Source: Amycolatopsis sp. NBC_01488 (GTDB lineage: Bacteria > Actinomycetota > Actinomycetes > Mycobacteriales > Pseudonocardiaceae). From it: a stretch of 64,000 nucleotides of DNA. The notes beneath the pieces were generated by a model. The model searched no databases, had not been told where the DNA came from, and worked only from the letters and a program-made list of their open reading frames with translations. This document shows positions 24,587-33,138 of the stretch, one piece after another (position 1 is the first letter of the stretch; the number at the start of each line of letters is the position of its first letter). The DNA lies in NCBI RefSeq assembly GCF_036227105.1, contig NZ_CP109434.1, positions 9,334,501 to 9,398,500 on the forward strand, written 5' to 3'. The position numbers and the translations under genes were made by a program.

Positions 24587-25120
24587 ATGAACGAGAAGGA
24601 AAACACCCGCATCTCCAAGCGGCTGTCGCTGCACCTGCGCCACGACCCCGCCGCCCTCGGTCTCACCCTCGCGCCCGGCGGCTGGGTCCCGATCGACGCG
24701 CTGCTGCGCGCGCTGTCGATCACCCGCGAGCAGCTCGACGAAGTCGTCGAGACGAACGCCAAGCGTCGCTTCGCCTTCGACGAGACCGGCACCCGCATCC
24801 GCGCGAGCCAGGGGCACAGCGTCGCGGTCGATCTCGGCCTCGCGGACGCGGCCCCGCCGGACGTTCTCTACCACGGCACGGTCGCGAAGTTCCTCGACGC
24901 GATCCTGCGCGAGGGCCTGCGCCCGATGAACCGCCACGCGGTCCACCTCTCCGCGACGATTGACACGGCCCGGACGGTCGGCGCTCGCCGCGGCAAGCCG
25001 GTGATCCTGCGCGTCGACGCCGCGGGGATGACGGCCGCGGGGCACGCGTTCCAGGTGAGCGCGAACGGCGTCTGGCTGACGGCTTCGGTGCCGCCGGAAT
25101 ACCTCTACCGCGTCGATTGA
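24587..25120 (+). CDS. kptA: RNA 2'-phosphotransferase (Tpt1/KptA)
   Basis: 177 aa. Transfers a 2'-phosphate from RNA to NAD+; the bacterial physiological role is not settled. Conserved blocks: SKRLSLHLRHDPAALGLTL (Arg-His-Asp), GWVPIDALL, RIRASQGHSV (the RxxQGH motif), VLYHGT, REGLRPMNRHAVHLS. These contain the expected Arg-His-Arg-Arg catalytic set. GAGG precedes the ATG at 24587. It ends 10 bp before a 21-bp repeat array. Confidence 0.92.
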   Translation: MNEKENTRISKRLSLHLRHDPAALGLTLAPGGWVPIDALLRALSITREQLDEVVETNAKRRFAFDETGTRIRASQGHSVAVDLGLADAAPPDVLYHGTVAKFLDAILREGLRPMNRHAVHLSATIDTARTVGARRGKPVILRVDAAGMTAAGHAFQVSANGVWLTASVPPEYLYRVD

Positions 25121-25129
25121 GGCAAAATT

Positions 25130-25402
25130 CGCGTACCCAGACGGTCGGCTCGCATACCCAGACAGCCGGCTCGCGTGATCAAAGACGGAACTCGCGTGAT
25201 CAGAAACAGGTCTCGCGTGATCAGAGACGGATCTCGCGTGATTGAGCGCGGGACTCCCGTGATTGAGCGCGTGACTCGCGTGATTGAGCACGGGACTCCC
25301 GTGATTGGAGCGGCATCTCGTGTGATTGGAGCGGCATCGCGCGTGATTCACGGGGCATCGCGCGTGATTGGCGGGGCATCTCGTGTGATCAGGCGGTCGG
25401 CA
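25130..25402. repeat. 21-bp degenerate minisatellite, about 13 units
   Basis: Thirteen units in exact 21-bp register (starts at 25130, 25151, 25172 and every 21 bp to 25382), built on CGCGTGATTGAGCGCGGGACT with variation. The first two units carry CGTACCCAGACGG-type sequence instead of CGTGATT. Because 21 is divisible by three, all frames through it stay open and give seven-residue repeats. It occupies the gap between kptA and a convergent TetR gene, and the last units are used as the C-terminus of that TetR (ITRDAPPITRDAP). There are no spacers, so it is not a CRISPR array. Confidence 0.9.
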
Positions 25403-25983
25403 GGGGGGGTGGGGAGCCGGCGGCGGGGGCGGCCCAGCAGGCGGCGGCCCACGTCCAGCAGTTCCGTGCGCAGTTCTTCGTCGCCCAGGCGGGCCAGGTC
25501 CGGGGAGCCGCCGGCCATCGCGATGCCCGTCAGGGTCACCATCGCGTTGACCCGGGCCGTCGGGGTCGGGTCCGGGCCGGACAGGATGCCGAGCAGCGCC
25601 TGGCCGAAGCCCTCCATGCCGCCGTGCGCCGACTTCTCGATCGCGCGGGCGATGCCCGGGTCGCTCGAGAACAGCGCCACCAGCGCGCGGTGCCGGATCA
25701 CCAGGTCGACGAACCCCTCCAGCAGCAGGTCCACCTGCGCGCCGCGGCGCTTCTGCGCGGCCGCGCGCAGCACCAGCTCGTCCAGGTCGCGCACGCCGGG
25801 CTCGGCCACCGCCTCGGTGATCTCGGCCTTCGTCTTGAAGTGGTAGTAGACCGCGGCCTTGGTGATCCCCAGCGCGTCGGCGATCATCTGCAGCGACGTG
25901 CCCTCGACGCCGTGTTCGGTGAACAGCCGCAGCGCGGTCTGCAGCAGTCGGGTCCGGGTGTCCTCGGCCGGGCCGGCGGTCAT
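25348..25983 (-). CDS. TetR-family regulator of the MMPL exporter
   Basis: 211 aa. HTH: DTRTRLLQTALRLFTEHGVEGTSLQMIADALGITKAAVYYHFKTKAEI, a very typical TetR_N domain, followed by a helical ligand domain. The last 14 or so residues are encoded by the 21-bp repeat array (LITRDAPPITRDAP), so the C-terminus is a repeat-derived extension rather than conserved sequence. It is divergent from the MMPL gene; at least four related palindromes lie between them, so it probably represses both. Confidence 0.9.
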   Translation of the reverse strand: MTAGPAEDTRTRLLQTALRLFTEHGVEGTSLQMIADALGITKAAVYYHFKTKAEITEAVAEPGVRDLDELVLRAAAQKRRGAQVDLLLEGFVDLVIRHRALVALFSSDPGIARAIEKSAHGGMEGFGQALLGILSGPDPTPTARVNAMVTLTGIAMAGGSPDLARLGDEELRTELLDVGRRLLGRPRRRLPTPPADRLITRDAPPITRDAP

Positions 25984-26024
25984 TCTTCCTCCTCAGCGAG
26001 CCGTCGGAGCGTACGTCACGCCCT

Positions 26025-26127
26025 GTCGATCGGCAAACCGTCCGCTAGCCGATCGGCTGGGGCAAACCTTGCTGTTCGGCAAGTCACATACTTGCCTATC
26101 GGCTTGGAGGTCTCCTTGCCGATCGGC
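26025..26127. promoter_or_regulatory. Cluster of operator-like palindromes between tetR and mmpL
   Basis: The core GCCGATCGGC, a perfect 10-bp palindrome, occurs at 26048-26057 and 26118-26127. Close variants GTCGATCGGC (26025-26034) and GCCTATCGGC (26094-26103) lie between them. Two copies extend to a shared GCTAG on one side. Spaced variants of one core in a divergent promoter region are what is expected for cooperative TetR binding. Confidence 0.65.
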
Positions 26128-26188
26128 TAGCTTGGTCAGTAATCAGATGGAGTGAACCGACCCCGTTCGGGCGAAACGGAGCTGACTC

Positions 26189-28384
26189 GTGGCGACCTTC
26201 CTGTACCGGCTCGGCCGGCTGTCCTTCCGACGGCGGGCGCTGGTCGCCGCCGTCTGGGCGGCCGTCCTCGTGGCGCTCGGGCTGGGCGCCCTGACACTGT
26301 CCGGCCAGCTGTCGAACTCGGTGACCATCCCCGGCACCGAGTCGCAGCGGGCGGTCGACCAGCTGACCGCGAAGTTCCCGCAGGCCAACGCCGGTGGCGC
26401 CACGGCCCGCGTCGTCATCGAGGCCCCGGAGGGCACCTCGGTGACCGACGCCAAGGGCAAGGCCGCCGTCGAGGCGCTGGTCACGCAGCTGAAGACGGCC
26501 CCGAAGGTCTCCGCCGTCGTCGATCCGTTCCAGGCGCAGTCGATCTCGCCCGACAAGCGCGTCGCACTCGCCCAGGTCAGCTACGGAGCGAAGGCGTACG
26601 AGCTGACCGAAGCGGACCGCCAGGCGCTGCAGGCCCCCGCGGACGCGGCCCGCGCCGCCGGGTTCACCGTCGAGTTCGGCGGCGACGCGGTGCAGGGCGT
26701 CCCCGAGACCGGCGCCACCGAGGGCCTGGGTGTCGCGGTCGCCGCCGTCGTGCTGATCATCACGTTCGGCTCGCTGGTCGCCGCCGGGATCCCGCTGCTC
26801 ACGGCGCTGATCGGCGTCGGCACCGGGATGGCGGGCATCTTCCTCGCCTCCGGGTTCCTGGAGCTGAACTCGAACACGCCGATCCTGGCGCTGATGATCG
26901 GGCTGGCCGTCGGCATCGACTACGCGCTGTTCATCGTGTCGCGCTACCGGCACGAGCTGAGCCTCGGCCGCGATCCCGAGGAGGCCGCCGGACGCGCGGT
27001 AGGCACCGCCGGCTCGGCCGTCGTGTTCGCCGGGCTGACCGTCATCATCGCGCTGGCCGGGCTGACCGTCGTCGGCATCCCGTTCCTCGGCCAGATGGGC
27101 GTCGCCGCGGCCGTGACCGTCGCGGTCGCCGTGCTCATCGCGCTGACGCTGCTGCCCGCGGTCCTCGGCTTCGCCGGGCACCGGGTGGCCGGCGGCCGGA
27201 TCCGGCTGCGCCGCAAGCCGGTCGAAACGACGCACGGCGAGCGCTGGGCGCGGTTCGTCGCCCGCCACCGGATCCCGGTGCTGCTCGTCGCGCTGGCCGG
27301 GATGGCCGTCGTCGCGCTGCCCGCGCTGGGCATGCAGCTCGGCCTGCCCAACGACAGCACCGCGGCACCGGAGTCGACGCAGAAGAAGGCGTACGACATC
27401 GCGAGCCGCAGCTTCGGCGAGGGGTCCAACGGGCCGCTGCTGGTCGTCGTCGACGTCGGCGCGAGCACCAACCGCCAGGCCGCGCTGGGCCAGGCCGCGG
27501 CCGACATCCAGAAGCTGCCCGACGTCGCCGCCGTCACCCCGGCGCGGGTCAACCAGAACGGTGACACGGGGTTGCTCACGGTGATCCCGAAGAGCGGGCC
27601 GAGCAGCACCCAGACCGAGGACCTGGTCGCCGCGATCCGCGCCGAGTCCGGTGGCCTGGAGAACGCGACCGGCGCGAAGCTGGCCGTCACCGGGCAGACG
27701 GCGGCGAACATCGACGTCTCCGGGAAGCTGTCCGACGCGATGCTGCCCTACCTCGCGCTGATCGTCGGGCTGGCGTTCGTGCTGCTGATGCTGGTGTTCC
27801 GCTCGGTCGTGGTGCCGCTGAAGGCGACGATCGGCTTCCTCGGCTCGGTCGCGGCGACCTTCGGCGCGGTGGTCGCGGTGTTCCAGTGGGGCTGGCTGAC
27901 CGACCTGCTCGGCGTCGAATCGACCGGGCCGATCATGAGCATGCTGCCGATCCTGCTCATCGGTGTCCTCTTCGGACTCGCGATGGACTACCAGGTGTTC
28001 CTGGTGACGCGGATGCGCGAGGAGCACGTCCACGGCGCGGAGCCGCAGGAGGCGATGGTCACCGGCTTCCGCCACGGCGCGCGGGTGGTCGTCGCGGCGG
28101 CGCTGATCATGATCAGCGTGTTCGCCGGGTTCGTCCTGGCGGAGTCGACGCTGATCCAGTCGATCGGCTTCGCGCTGGCGTTCGGCGTGCTGGTGGACGC
28201 GTTCGTGGTCCGGATGACGCTGGTGCCGGCGGTGATGTCCCTGCTCGGCCGCGGCGCCTGGTGGCTGCCGAAGTGGCTCGACCGCATCCTGCCGGACGTC
28301 GACGTCGAGGGCGAGAAGCTCACGAAGCACCTCGACGCCGCTCCCGATGACGACGAGCGCGAGCTGGTGGGCGCGAGCCGCTAG
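26189..28384 (+). CDS. MMPL/RND-superfamily exporter
   Basis: A 731-aa membrane transporter with the two-fold MMPL layout: one N-terminal helix, an extracytoplasmic loop (about residues 35-180), five helices (VAVAAVVLIITFGSLVAAGIP onward), then the same again in the second half. Conserved AVGIDYALFIVSRYRHEL and GLAMDYQVFLVTRMREE carry the proton-relay Asp-Tyr pairs. It exports lipids or drugs. The GTG at 26189 is the start. The divergent TetR gene is its likely repressor. It is the last chromosomal gene before the integrase of the mobile element. Confidence 0.93.
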   Translation: MATFLYRLGRLSFRRRALVAAVWAAVLVALGLGALTLSGQLSNSVTIPGTESQRAVDQLTAKFPQANAGGATARVVIEAPEGTSVTDAKGKAAVEALVTQLKTAPKVSAVVDPFQAQSISPDKRVALAQVSYGAKAYELTEADRQALQAPADAARAAGFTVEFGGDAVQGVPETGATEGLGVAVAAVVLIITFGSLVAAGIPLLTALIGVGTGMAGIFLASGFLELNSNTPILALMIGLAVGIDYALFIVSRYRHELSLGRDPEEAAGRAVGTAGSAVVFAGLTVIIALAGLTVVGIPFLGQMGVAAAVTVAVAVLIALTLLPAVLGFAGHRVAGGRIRLRRKPVETTHGERWARFVARHRIPVLLVALAGMAVVALPALGMQLGLPNDSTAAPESTQKKAYDIASRSFGEGSNGPLLVVVDVGASTNRQAALGQAAADIQKLPDVAAVTPARVNQNGDTGLLTVIPKSGPSSTQTEDLVAAIRAESGGLENATGAKLAVTGQTAANIDVSGKLSDAMLPYLALIVGLAFVLLMLVFRSVVVPLKATIGFLGSVAATFGAVVAVFQWGWLTDLLGVESTGPIMSMLPILLIGVLFGLAMDYQVFLVTRMREEHVHGAEPQEAMVTGFRHGARVVVAAALIMISVFAGFVLAESTLIQSIGFALAFGVLVDAFVVRMTLVPAVMSLLGRGAWWLPKWLDRILPDVDVEGEKLTKHLDAAPDDDERELVGASR

Positions 28385-28442
28385 CCAAGGTCCGTGAATG
28401 TCGCCTTGGCGAGTCGACATTTGCGGTCGTACCGTAGATGTC
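28385..28442. other. Left junction of the integrative element (probable att region)
   Basis: These 58 bp separate the MMPL stop from the serine integrase start. They include CCAAGG (28385-28390) paired with CCTTGG (28404-28409), a possible stem for a terminator of the MMPL gene, and then a lower-GC stretch. Large serine integrases have their attachment site next to the int gene, so the left attachment site should lie here. I could not identify the core or a matching right copy within the window. Confidence 0.4.
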
Positions 28443-29987
28443 ATGGTCAACAACGAGCGCAAAGACGCAGGTCAGGATACTCGGCCGCCGGTGTTGGACT
28501 CGTATGGGCGACTGTCACGGGTGCCGGAGACGGGCGAGCTGGAGAAGATCGACACGCAGTGGGCCGACAACCGCAAGGTGATCGACCGGGTCGGCGCGTG
28601 TCTGGGTGAAGAGCTGTCGGACGGCCTGTCCGCGTGGAAGCGCTCGGTCCGGCGTCCGGGGTGGCAACGGCTGTTGGAGCGGGTGGAGTCGGGCGAGTCG
28701 GACGGGATCGTGGTCTGGCACACCGACCGCCTGTTCCGGCAGCCGCGTGACCTGGAAAAGCTGATCGAACTGGGCGAACGTGGGTTCAAGGTCTACTCCG
28801 CACACGGTGAGCGGGACTTGGCGGACCCGGACGACCGGTTCATCATGCGGATCGAGGTCGCGCACGCGGCGCGCTCGTCGGATGACACGTCGAGGCGGAT
28901 CAAACGCCGCTTCGCCACGTTCCGGGAGCAGGGCCGTCCGACTGGCGGGCCGCGTACGTTCGGGTTCCCCGGCAAGGACCAGACGTGGAAGCCGGGTCAC
29001 GGCCAGACCAAGGCTGATCAGCCGTTGGTCCCGGCTGACCTGGTCGCGCACGAGCGGCAGGCGATCCGGGACGCCGCCGCGGACATCCTGACCGGGGTGT
29101 CGATCAGGGAGATTGCCCGGCGGTGGAACGAGGCCGGGTTGCGCACGGCAGCCGGGCGGGAGTGGGTGCAGGTGACCGTGCGGGAGACGTTGAAGCGTTC
29201 GACATTGGGCGGGGTGATCGAGCACGAAGGTAAGCCGGTCGGCCGGTTGGCGGGTGAGCCGGTCTTGGATCAGCGGACGTATGAGCGGTTGCGGGCGTTG
29301 TTCGCCGGGCGCAAGCGCGGCCGGGTGGCCGGTGAGCGCTACATCGGGACCGGGATTCTGCGCTGCGGGGTGTGCAACACCAAGCTGTCCGCGCACGCGC
29401 AGGCCCCGCAGACCTATCCGGATGGGACGACGCGGGCGACGTACTTCTGTAACAAGGATCGGCGTGGGTGCGGGCGGGTGTATGCCGACGTGCGCAGCGT
29501 GGACCGGGAGTTGCGGATCTTCACGCTCAAGCGGTTGTCCGACTCGCGGCACGCGGCGGCTATCTCGGCGGCCCGCTCGCAGGTGGCCGAACGGCTCGCG
29601 GAGGTGAACGAGGAGATCGCGCGGTGTGAGTCCTTGCAGCGCGCGTTGTCGGAGCGGTTGGGGTCGCGTCAGATCACCTTGGACGCCTTCGACGCCGCGA
29701 ACGAACCCCTCGCCGCCGACTTGGCCAAGCTCACGGCGGAACGCAAATCGTTGTCCGGCGGGAACCCGGAAGGGCCGACCGAGGCGCAGAGTGTGGAAAC
29801 GCTGGACGCGCAGTGGACAGCGGGCGGCTACGCGGAGAAGCGCGCGATGCTGATCAGCGCGCTCGGCCGGGACCGGCTGGTGATCAAGCGGTACGAACAG
29901 AACGGCAAGCGCATGTTCGACAAGGACCGCGTCAAGCACATCGAAGCCGACGACGGGCGGCCGGACATCGAGGTGCAGGCCGGGTGA
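28443..29987 (+). CDS. int: Large serine recombinase (element integrase)
   Basis: A 514-aa large serine integrase. The resolvase domain has the catalytic Ser in SYGRLSR (about S25) and the DGIVVWHTDRLFRQPRDLEKLI block with the partner Arg residues. A recombinase domain follows (GPRTFGFPG, ADILTGVSIREIARRWNEAGLRT), then a zinc ribbon (LRCGVCNTKL with CNKDRRGCGRVY) and a coiled-coil region of about 70 residues. The ATG at 28443 is used. Its place between a chromosomal exporter and plasmid-type genes marks it as the integrase of the element to its right. Confidence 0.93.
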   Translation: MVNNERKDAGQDTRPPVLDSYGRLSRVPETGELEKIDTQWADNRKVIDRVGACLGEELSDGLSAWKRSVRRPGWQRLLERVESGESDGIVVWHTDRLFRQPRDLEKLIELGERGFKVYSAHGERDLADPDDRFIMRIEVAHAARSSDDTSRRIKRRFATFREQGRPTGGPRTFGFPGKDQTWKPGHGQTKADQPLVPADLVAHERQAIRDAAADILTGVSIREIARRWNEAGLRTAAGREWVQVTVRETLKRSTLGGVIEHEGKPVGRLAGEPVLDQRTYERLRALFAGRKRGRVAGERYIGTGILRCGVCNTKLSAHAQAPQTYPDGTTRATYFCNKDRRGCGRVYADVRSVDRELRIFTLKRLSDSRHAAAISAARSQVAERLAEVNEEIARCESLQRALSERLGSRQITLDAFDAANEPLAADLAKLTAERKSLSGGNPEGPTEAQSVETLDAQWTAGGYAEKRAMLISALGRDRLVIKRYEQNGKRMFDKDRVKHIEADDGRPDIEVQAG

Positions 29988-30023
29988 CCCGTCCCGGGAG
30001 CCTCGACAACCGCAGACAGACCG

Positions 30024-30064
30024 TGAGGGGTGTTCCCCGGCGCAGAGCCGGAGAACGCCCCTCA
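30024..30064. terminator. Convergent stem-loop terminator
   Basis: A long hairpin between the convergent integrase and XRE genes: arms TGAGGGGTGTTC (30024-30035) and GAACGCCCCTCA (30053-30064), 11 of 12 pairs Watson-Crick with one G-T. An inner CCGG/CCGG pairing extends the stem. No clear T-run follows, as is common in actinobacteria. It can serve both strands. Confidence 0.65.
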
Positions 30065-30083
30065 CACTTGTGGTCAGCCCCGG

Positions 30084-30557
30084 CTATGCGGCGCGGGGCG
30101 GTTCGGCGGCCGGGTCGTCGGCGGGGTGGTGGTGTTTGTCGATCCGGCGGAGCACGGTCGCGACGGTGGCGATCTGGTCCTCGGTCATGGGTGGCATGGC
30201 GGCGCAGAGCAGCCCCCAGTACTCCCAGGAGTCGTCCGCGCCGGACGGCCCGGTGAACGCGTGGGCGTCGACGTTGAGGGCGGCGGCCAGAGTGGTCAGG
30301 GTGGCGGTGTCGGGTGTGTCGGCTCCTTGTTCGTACGCGGTGAGGGTGTCGGCGGATATCCCGACCCGGGCGGCCAGGGCTACCCGGGTGTAGCCGTACA
30401 GGTCCCGGTAAGCGCGTAGCCGTCCGGGCGAGAACACTCCGTCAGTCGTCTGCGGCGGCTGCTGGGGGGCGGTGGGATCGGGCAGGGCAGTGAGGTGGCG
30501 GCGGGCACGCGGCGCAGGGTGCGAACGGTGTGGGCGCGGTTGTGGCCGGGGTGACAT
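30084..30557 (-). CDS. XRE-family helix-turn-helix regulator
   Basis: 157 aa. A Pro/Arg-rich N-terminal tail of about 40 residues precedes a Cro/CI-type HTH: RLRAYRDLYGYTRVALAARVGISADTLTAYEQGADTPDTATLTTLAAALNV. The C-terminal 50 residues are helical (MTEDQIATVATVLRRIDKHHHP). The N-terminal tail may be untranslated; the true start could be closer to the HTH. It lies between the integrase and the replication-relaxation gene, the usual site of the control gene of an actinobacterial integrative element. Confidence 0.8.
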   Translation of the reverse strand: MSPRPQPRPHRSHPAPRARRHLTALPDPTAPQQPPQTTDGVFSPGRLRAYRDLYGYTRVALAARVGISADTLTAYEQGADTPDTATLTTLAAALNVDAHAFTGPSGADDSWEYWGLLCAAMPPMTEDQIATVATVLRRIDKHHHPADDPAAEPPRAA

Positions 30558-30644
30558 CGCGGCGGCTCCTCTCGTCTGGCTTCGGCGGGCAAGGGCGCGG
30601 GCATGGGGCGTCTGGCGGCTCCTTTCGATCGGTGGCTGGGCGGT

Positions 30645-31529
30645 TCAGGCGGCGCGGCGGTGCGCGGTGGGTCGAGGAAGGTCGATCAGGCGGTATCGGG
30701 TGCGGGTGCCGGCCAGTAGCCACACCGCGTCTGCGGGGCCGGTCGTGGCGAGGTCTTCGGCGGCGGCGCTGGCGACGGTGAGCCCGCCGAGCGTGGCCGG
30801 GTTGGCAGAGGCCAGCCGGTGGAAGTTGTTCTGCCGTTTCACGCCCGGCAGTACGAACAGAATCGGGTGAGCAACGTCCGCCGAAGCCAATTCTCGATAT
30901 CCATCGAGTTTACTCAGAACGGTTTCCAGTTTTTCTGTTCCCGTGTCGTATTCGATAAATAAGCCAGTTGCTCGGTCGCCGTCGACCCATTTCCCGTATC
31001 CGTCGGGGCGTACGATCCGGGCACACGCTTCGGTAATGGATTGCTCGTTCCACCATTCTGCCAAGTTGCATCTATTATTCTTGCGGGCATGTTCTGTGAG
31101 CGTGACAAAGAATTCGTTGACGCCGAGAAGGTGATTCAGTCGGGGGTTCTGGGCGAGCTTGAGCACTTTTTCACGTGTTTTCGCGGCGGTCGGCAGGGTA
31201 TCGCCGTGCGCGGCGGCGTGGATCATCGCGCCGAGCGTGCCGAGGGTGTAGCGCCAGGACTGCGAGCCGGGCCGCACGCAGGTCCGGAAGCGGGCGAGTA
31301 TCCCGCGGTCGGTGAGTCGGACCAGTCGTTTGCGGGCGGTGTTGTCGTGGCCGTAGAAGAGGCGGGCGATCTGGTCGGTGGTGAGCGCCTTGTGGTCGGC
31401 CAGCAGCGCGATCAGTTCCCGGTCCCGGGTGGTCAGTGTCCGGCCGGCGGCGATCGCGTCAGCGACGCTGCCCCGCAGGGCATGACCACCGGAATGGGTG
31501 GCTATATAAGCCAGTCGGGGTTGCGACAT
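30645..31529 (-). CDS. Replication-relaxation family protein
   Basis: 294 aa. The N-terminal winged-helix part (LTTRDRELIALLADHKALTTDQIARLFYGHDNTARKRLVRLTDRGILARFRT) and the middle HLLGVNEFFVTLTEHAR are the marks of the replication-relaxation family found in actinobacterial plasmids and integrative elements. The C-terminal half contains FIEYDTGTEKLETVLSKLDGY, an acidic motif recalling nuclease folds. It probably acts in DNA processing at the element's origin or transfer site; that role is inferred from the family name and context. Codon use in its middle (30,890-31,100) is noticeably AT-richer than the rest of the element. Confidence 0.85.
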   Translation of the reverse strand: MSQPRLAYIATHSGGHALRGSVADAIAAGRTLTTRDRELIALLADHKALTTDQIARLFYGHDNTARKRLVRLTDRGILARFRTCVRPGSQSWRYTLGTLGAMIHAAAHGDTLPTAAKTREKVLKLAQNPRLNHLLGVNEFFVTLTEHARKNNRCNLAEWWNEQSITEACARIVRPDGYGKWVDGDRATGLFIEYDTGTEKLETVLSKLDGYRELASADVAHPILFVLPGVKRQNNFHRLASANPATLGGLTVASAAAEDLATTGPADAVWLLAGTRTRYRLIDLPRPTAHRRAA

Positions 31530-31578
31530 CGGTCCTCCATGCGCGGTGCGACCTGCGGTTTAGCAGGGCTTGGGGTGT

Positions 31579-31642
31579 CCCGTTCACTACCCCGCTCTTA
31601 AGTGGGGTAGTGAACGGGGTAATGAGTGGGGTAGTGAACGGG
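31579..31642. repeat. Palindrome plus direct repeats, candidate origin or operator
   Basis: The 15-mer GGGGTAGTGAACGGG occurs three times in 64 bp: inverted at 31579-31593 and direct at 31604-31618 and 31628-31642. The first two copies form a large palindrome around a 10-bp centre that includes CTTAAG; the last two are direct repeats with a 24-bp period. They fill the gap between the replication-relaxation gene (starting at 31529) and the coupling ATPase gene (ending at 31651). Iteron-like arrays beside such genes are typical of replication or transfer origins, or of a regulator's binding sites. Confidence 0.75.
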
Positions 31643-31650
31643 GCCGTGAA

Positions 31651-33138
31651 TCACCCGGCCTTGTCCACATCCGACGACTCGACCAAGCGATGGTCGAGAG
31701 CCGGAGCGGGGCGTACCTTGTCGGAGCCGGGCGCGGCGGCCAGGCGCCGCCGCTTGGTGGTGTTGGCGCGGCGCGCGACGCTCAACCCGGTGCGTGCCCG
31801 TGCAGCGGCCCGCAACTTCTCGGCCCGGCCCGGTATCGCCGGGGGCAGCGGTTCGGTGGCGAGAGTGAAGGGTGGCGCGTCGTGTCCGTGGTGGACGATC
31901 CGCGCGACGACCTCGAACGCGCCCCGGCGACACAGATCTTGCTCAGTGAAATAGGGTGCCACATGCCGGACAAGTTTGGAAGCGTCGTCCGGTGACACGG
32001 TGAACAGGATTTTGTTGCGGGCGTTCGCATTCACCGCGTCCCGCACCTCCGCGGGCAGCTGTGCCAAATGCTGGTGCGCCAGCACCAGCGAAATGCGGTA
32101 GCCGCGTGCTTCGGCCAAGGTGTCGTCCACGCCGATCGGCAGGTGTAGGAAATTGTGGCATTCATCGACGACAATCGTTGCGTCCCGCCGCGCGTCCGGC
32201 GGCAATGCCGAGCGCTGAATGGCGTGCGACCACAACCCGGACAGCAGTAGCGATCCGACGAGTTGGGCGGTGTTCTCGCCGATTTCTCCTTTCGCCAGCC
32301 GGGCGACGATGATTCCGCCGTCCAGCACGTCGGTGAGGTTGATCGTGGATCGCGCGGCGCCGAGCAGGTCTCGGGCGAACCGTCGCGAGAGCACCCCGCG
32401 CAGCCGAGAGAGGATCGGCCCGCACAACTGGGCGCGCTGCCCCACGCCGAGTTGGTCGAAGCCGTCCCAGAATCCGTCCAGCCCGTCGGGTTCGCCGTGT
32501 TCGGCGAGCAGGATGCGGCGGAACTCCGGTCGCGTGAGGATCGGGATCACGTCGGCCAGGGTGGAGCCCGGCCGCCGGGCCAGGGTCAGGCAGGCCGCGC
32601 GCATCACGTCGTCCATGCGTGGCCCCCACCAGGCGGCATACAGCCGCCGGAAGACACCGACGACGTTCTCAGCCGCCCATTCCCGCCCGGCCGCCGCCGT
32701 CCGCGCCCCCGGCGCGGGAGCGAGCACGTTCCAGGCCGGGGGCGCCTCGGATTCGGCCGGGTCCAGGATGATCAGCCGGTCCCCGCAGCGGGCCGGGAGC
32801 CGGTCGAGCACGTGGCGGGCGAGGTCGCCTTGGCAGTCCAGCAGGGCTACGCCGCGTCCCGCTTCGGCTTCGCCCAGGACGTGGTTGGCCAGCCAGGTGG
32901 ATTTGCCCGAGCCGGTCACGCCTTGCACGTGGACGTGATGACGGGCGTCGGCGACGTCCACGCCGATTTCCCTGCCGGTGTTGTCCCAGTTGGACACGCC
33001 CAGCCACTTGGGCTCCACCCGGGCGGGATGCTCGCCGGGGGTGAGTCGCAGACGACGCGGCCCCGGCCGCTGATCAGCTCGCGCGCGCTCCCGTCGAGGG
33101 CGCAGGAGCGGGTTGTGGTCAGGCTGCGAGGTCATCAC
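31651..33138 (-). CDS. TraG/FtsK-like DNA-transfer coupling ATPase
   Basis: 495 aa. Walker A VTGSGKSTWLANH (about residues 78-90), Walker B-type TIVVDECHNFLHLPIGVDDTL and the C-terminal TraG/TraD-like block YRISLVLAHQHLAQLPAEVRDAVNANARNKILF followed by VSPDDASKLVRHVAPYFTEQDL. It matches the type IV secretory system DNA-transfer family common in actinobacterial elements and likely moves element DNA between cells. GGAGAAGG precedes the GTG-ATG start. It overlaps the membrane protein gene upstream by 20 bp, so the two are coupled. Confidence 0.88.
   Translation of the reverse strand: MMTSQPDHNPLLRPRRERARADQRPGPRRLRLTPGEHPARVEPKWLGVSNWDNTGREIGVDVADARHHVHVQGVTGSGKSTWLANHVLGEAEAGRGVALLDCQGDLARHVLDRLPARCGDRLIILDPAESEAPPAWNVLAPAPGARTAAAGREWAAENVVGVFRRLYAAWWGPRMDDVMRAACLTLARRPGSTLADVIPILTRPEFRRILLAEHGEPDGLDGFWDGFDQLGVGQRAQLCGPILSRLRGVLSRRFARDLLGAARSTINLTDVLDGGIIVARLAKGEIGENTAQLVGSLLLSGLWSHAIQRSALPPDARRDATIVVDECHNFLHLPIGVDDTLAEARGYRISLVLAHQHLAQLPAEVRDAVNANARNKILFTVSPDDASKLVRHVAPYFTEQDLCRRGAFEVVARIVHHGHDAPPFTLATEPLPPAIPGRAEKLRAAARARTGLSVARRANTTKRRRLAAAPGSDKVRPAPALDHRLVESSDVDKAG

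Noticed and set aside
24455..25351. 298-codon minus-strand ORF rich in NHARS/DHAS repeats
   Set aside because: It is the antisense reading of the 21-bp array and of kptA; kptA is well supported on the other strand.
25130..25402. Possible CRISPR array
   Set aside because: Units are contiguous 21-bp tandem repeats without unique spacers, and no cas genes are nearby.
28385..28409. CCAAGG/CCTTGG pair as the integrase attachment core
   Set aside because: Six-base arms fit a weak terminator just as well, and no second copy was found to mark a right end.
26096..28462. 788-codon minus-strand ORF antisense to the MMPL gene
   Set aside because: Composition is that of an antisense shadow; the MMPL motifs on the plus strand are clear.
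28515..30065. 516-codon minus-strand ORF antisense to the integrase
   Set aside because: No recognisable motifs; the integrase has catalytic Ser and zinc ribbon on the plus strand.
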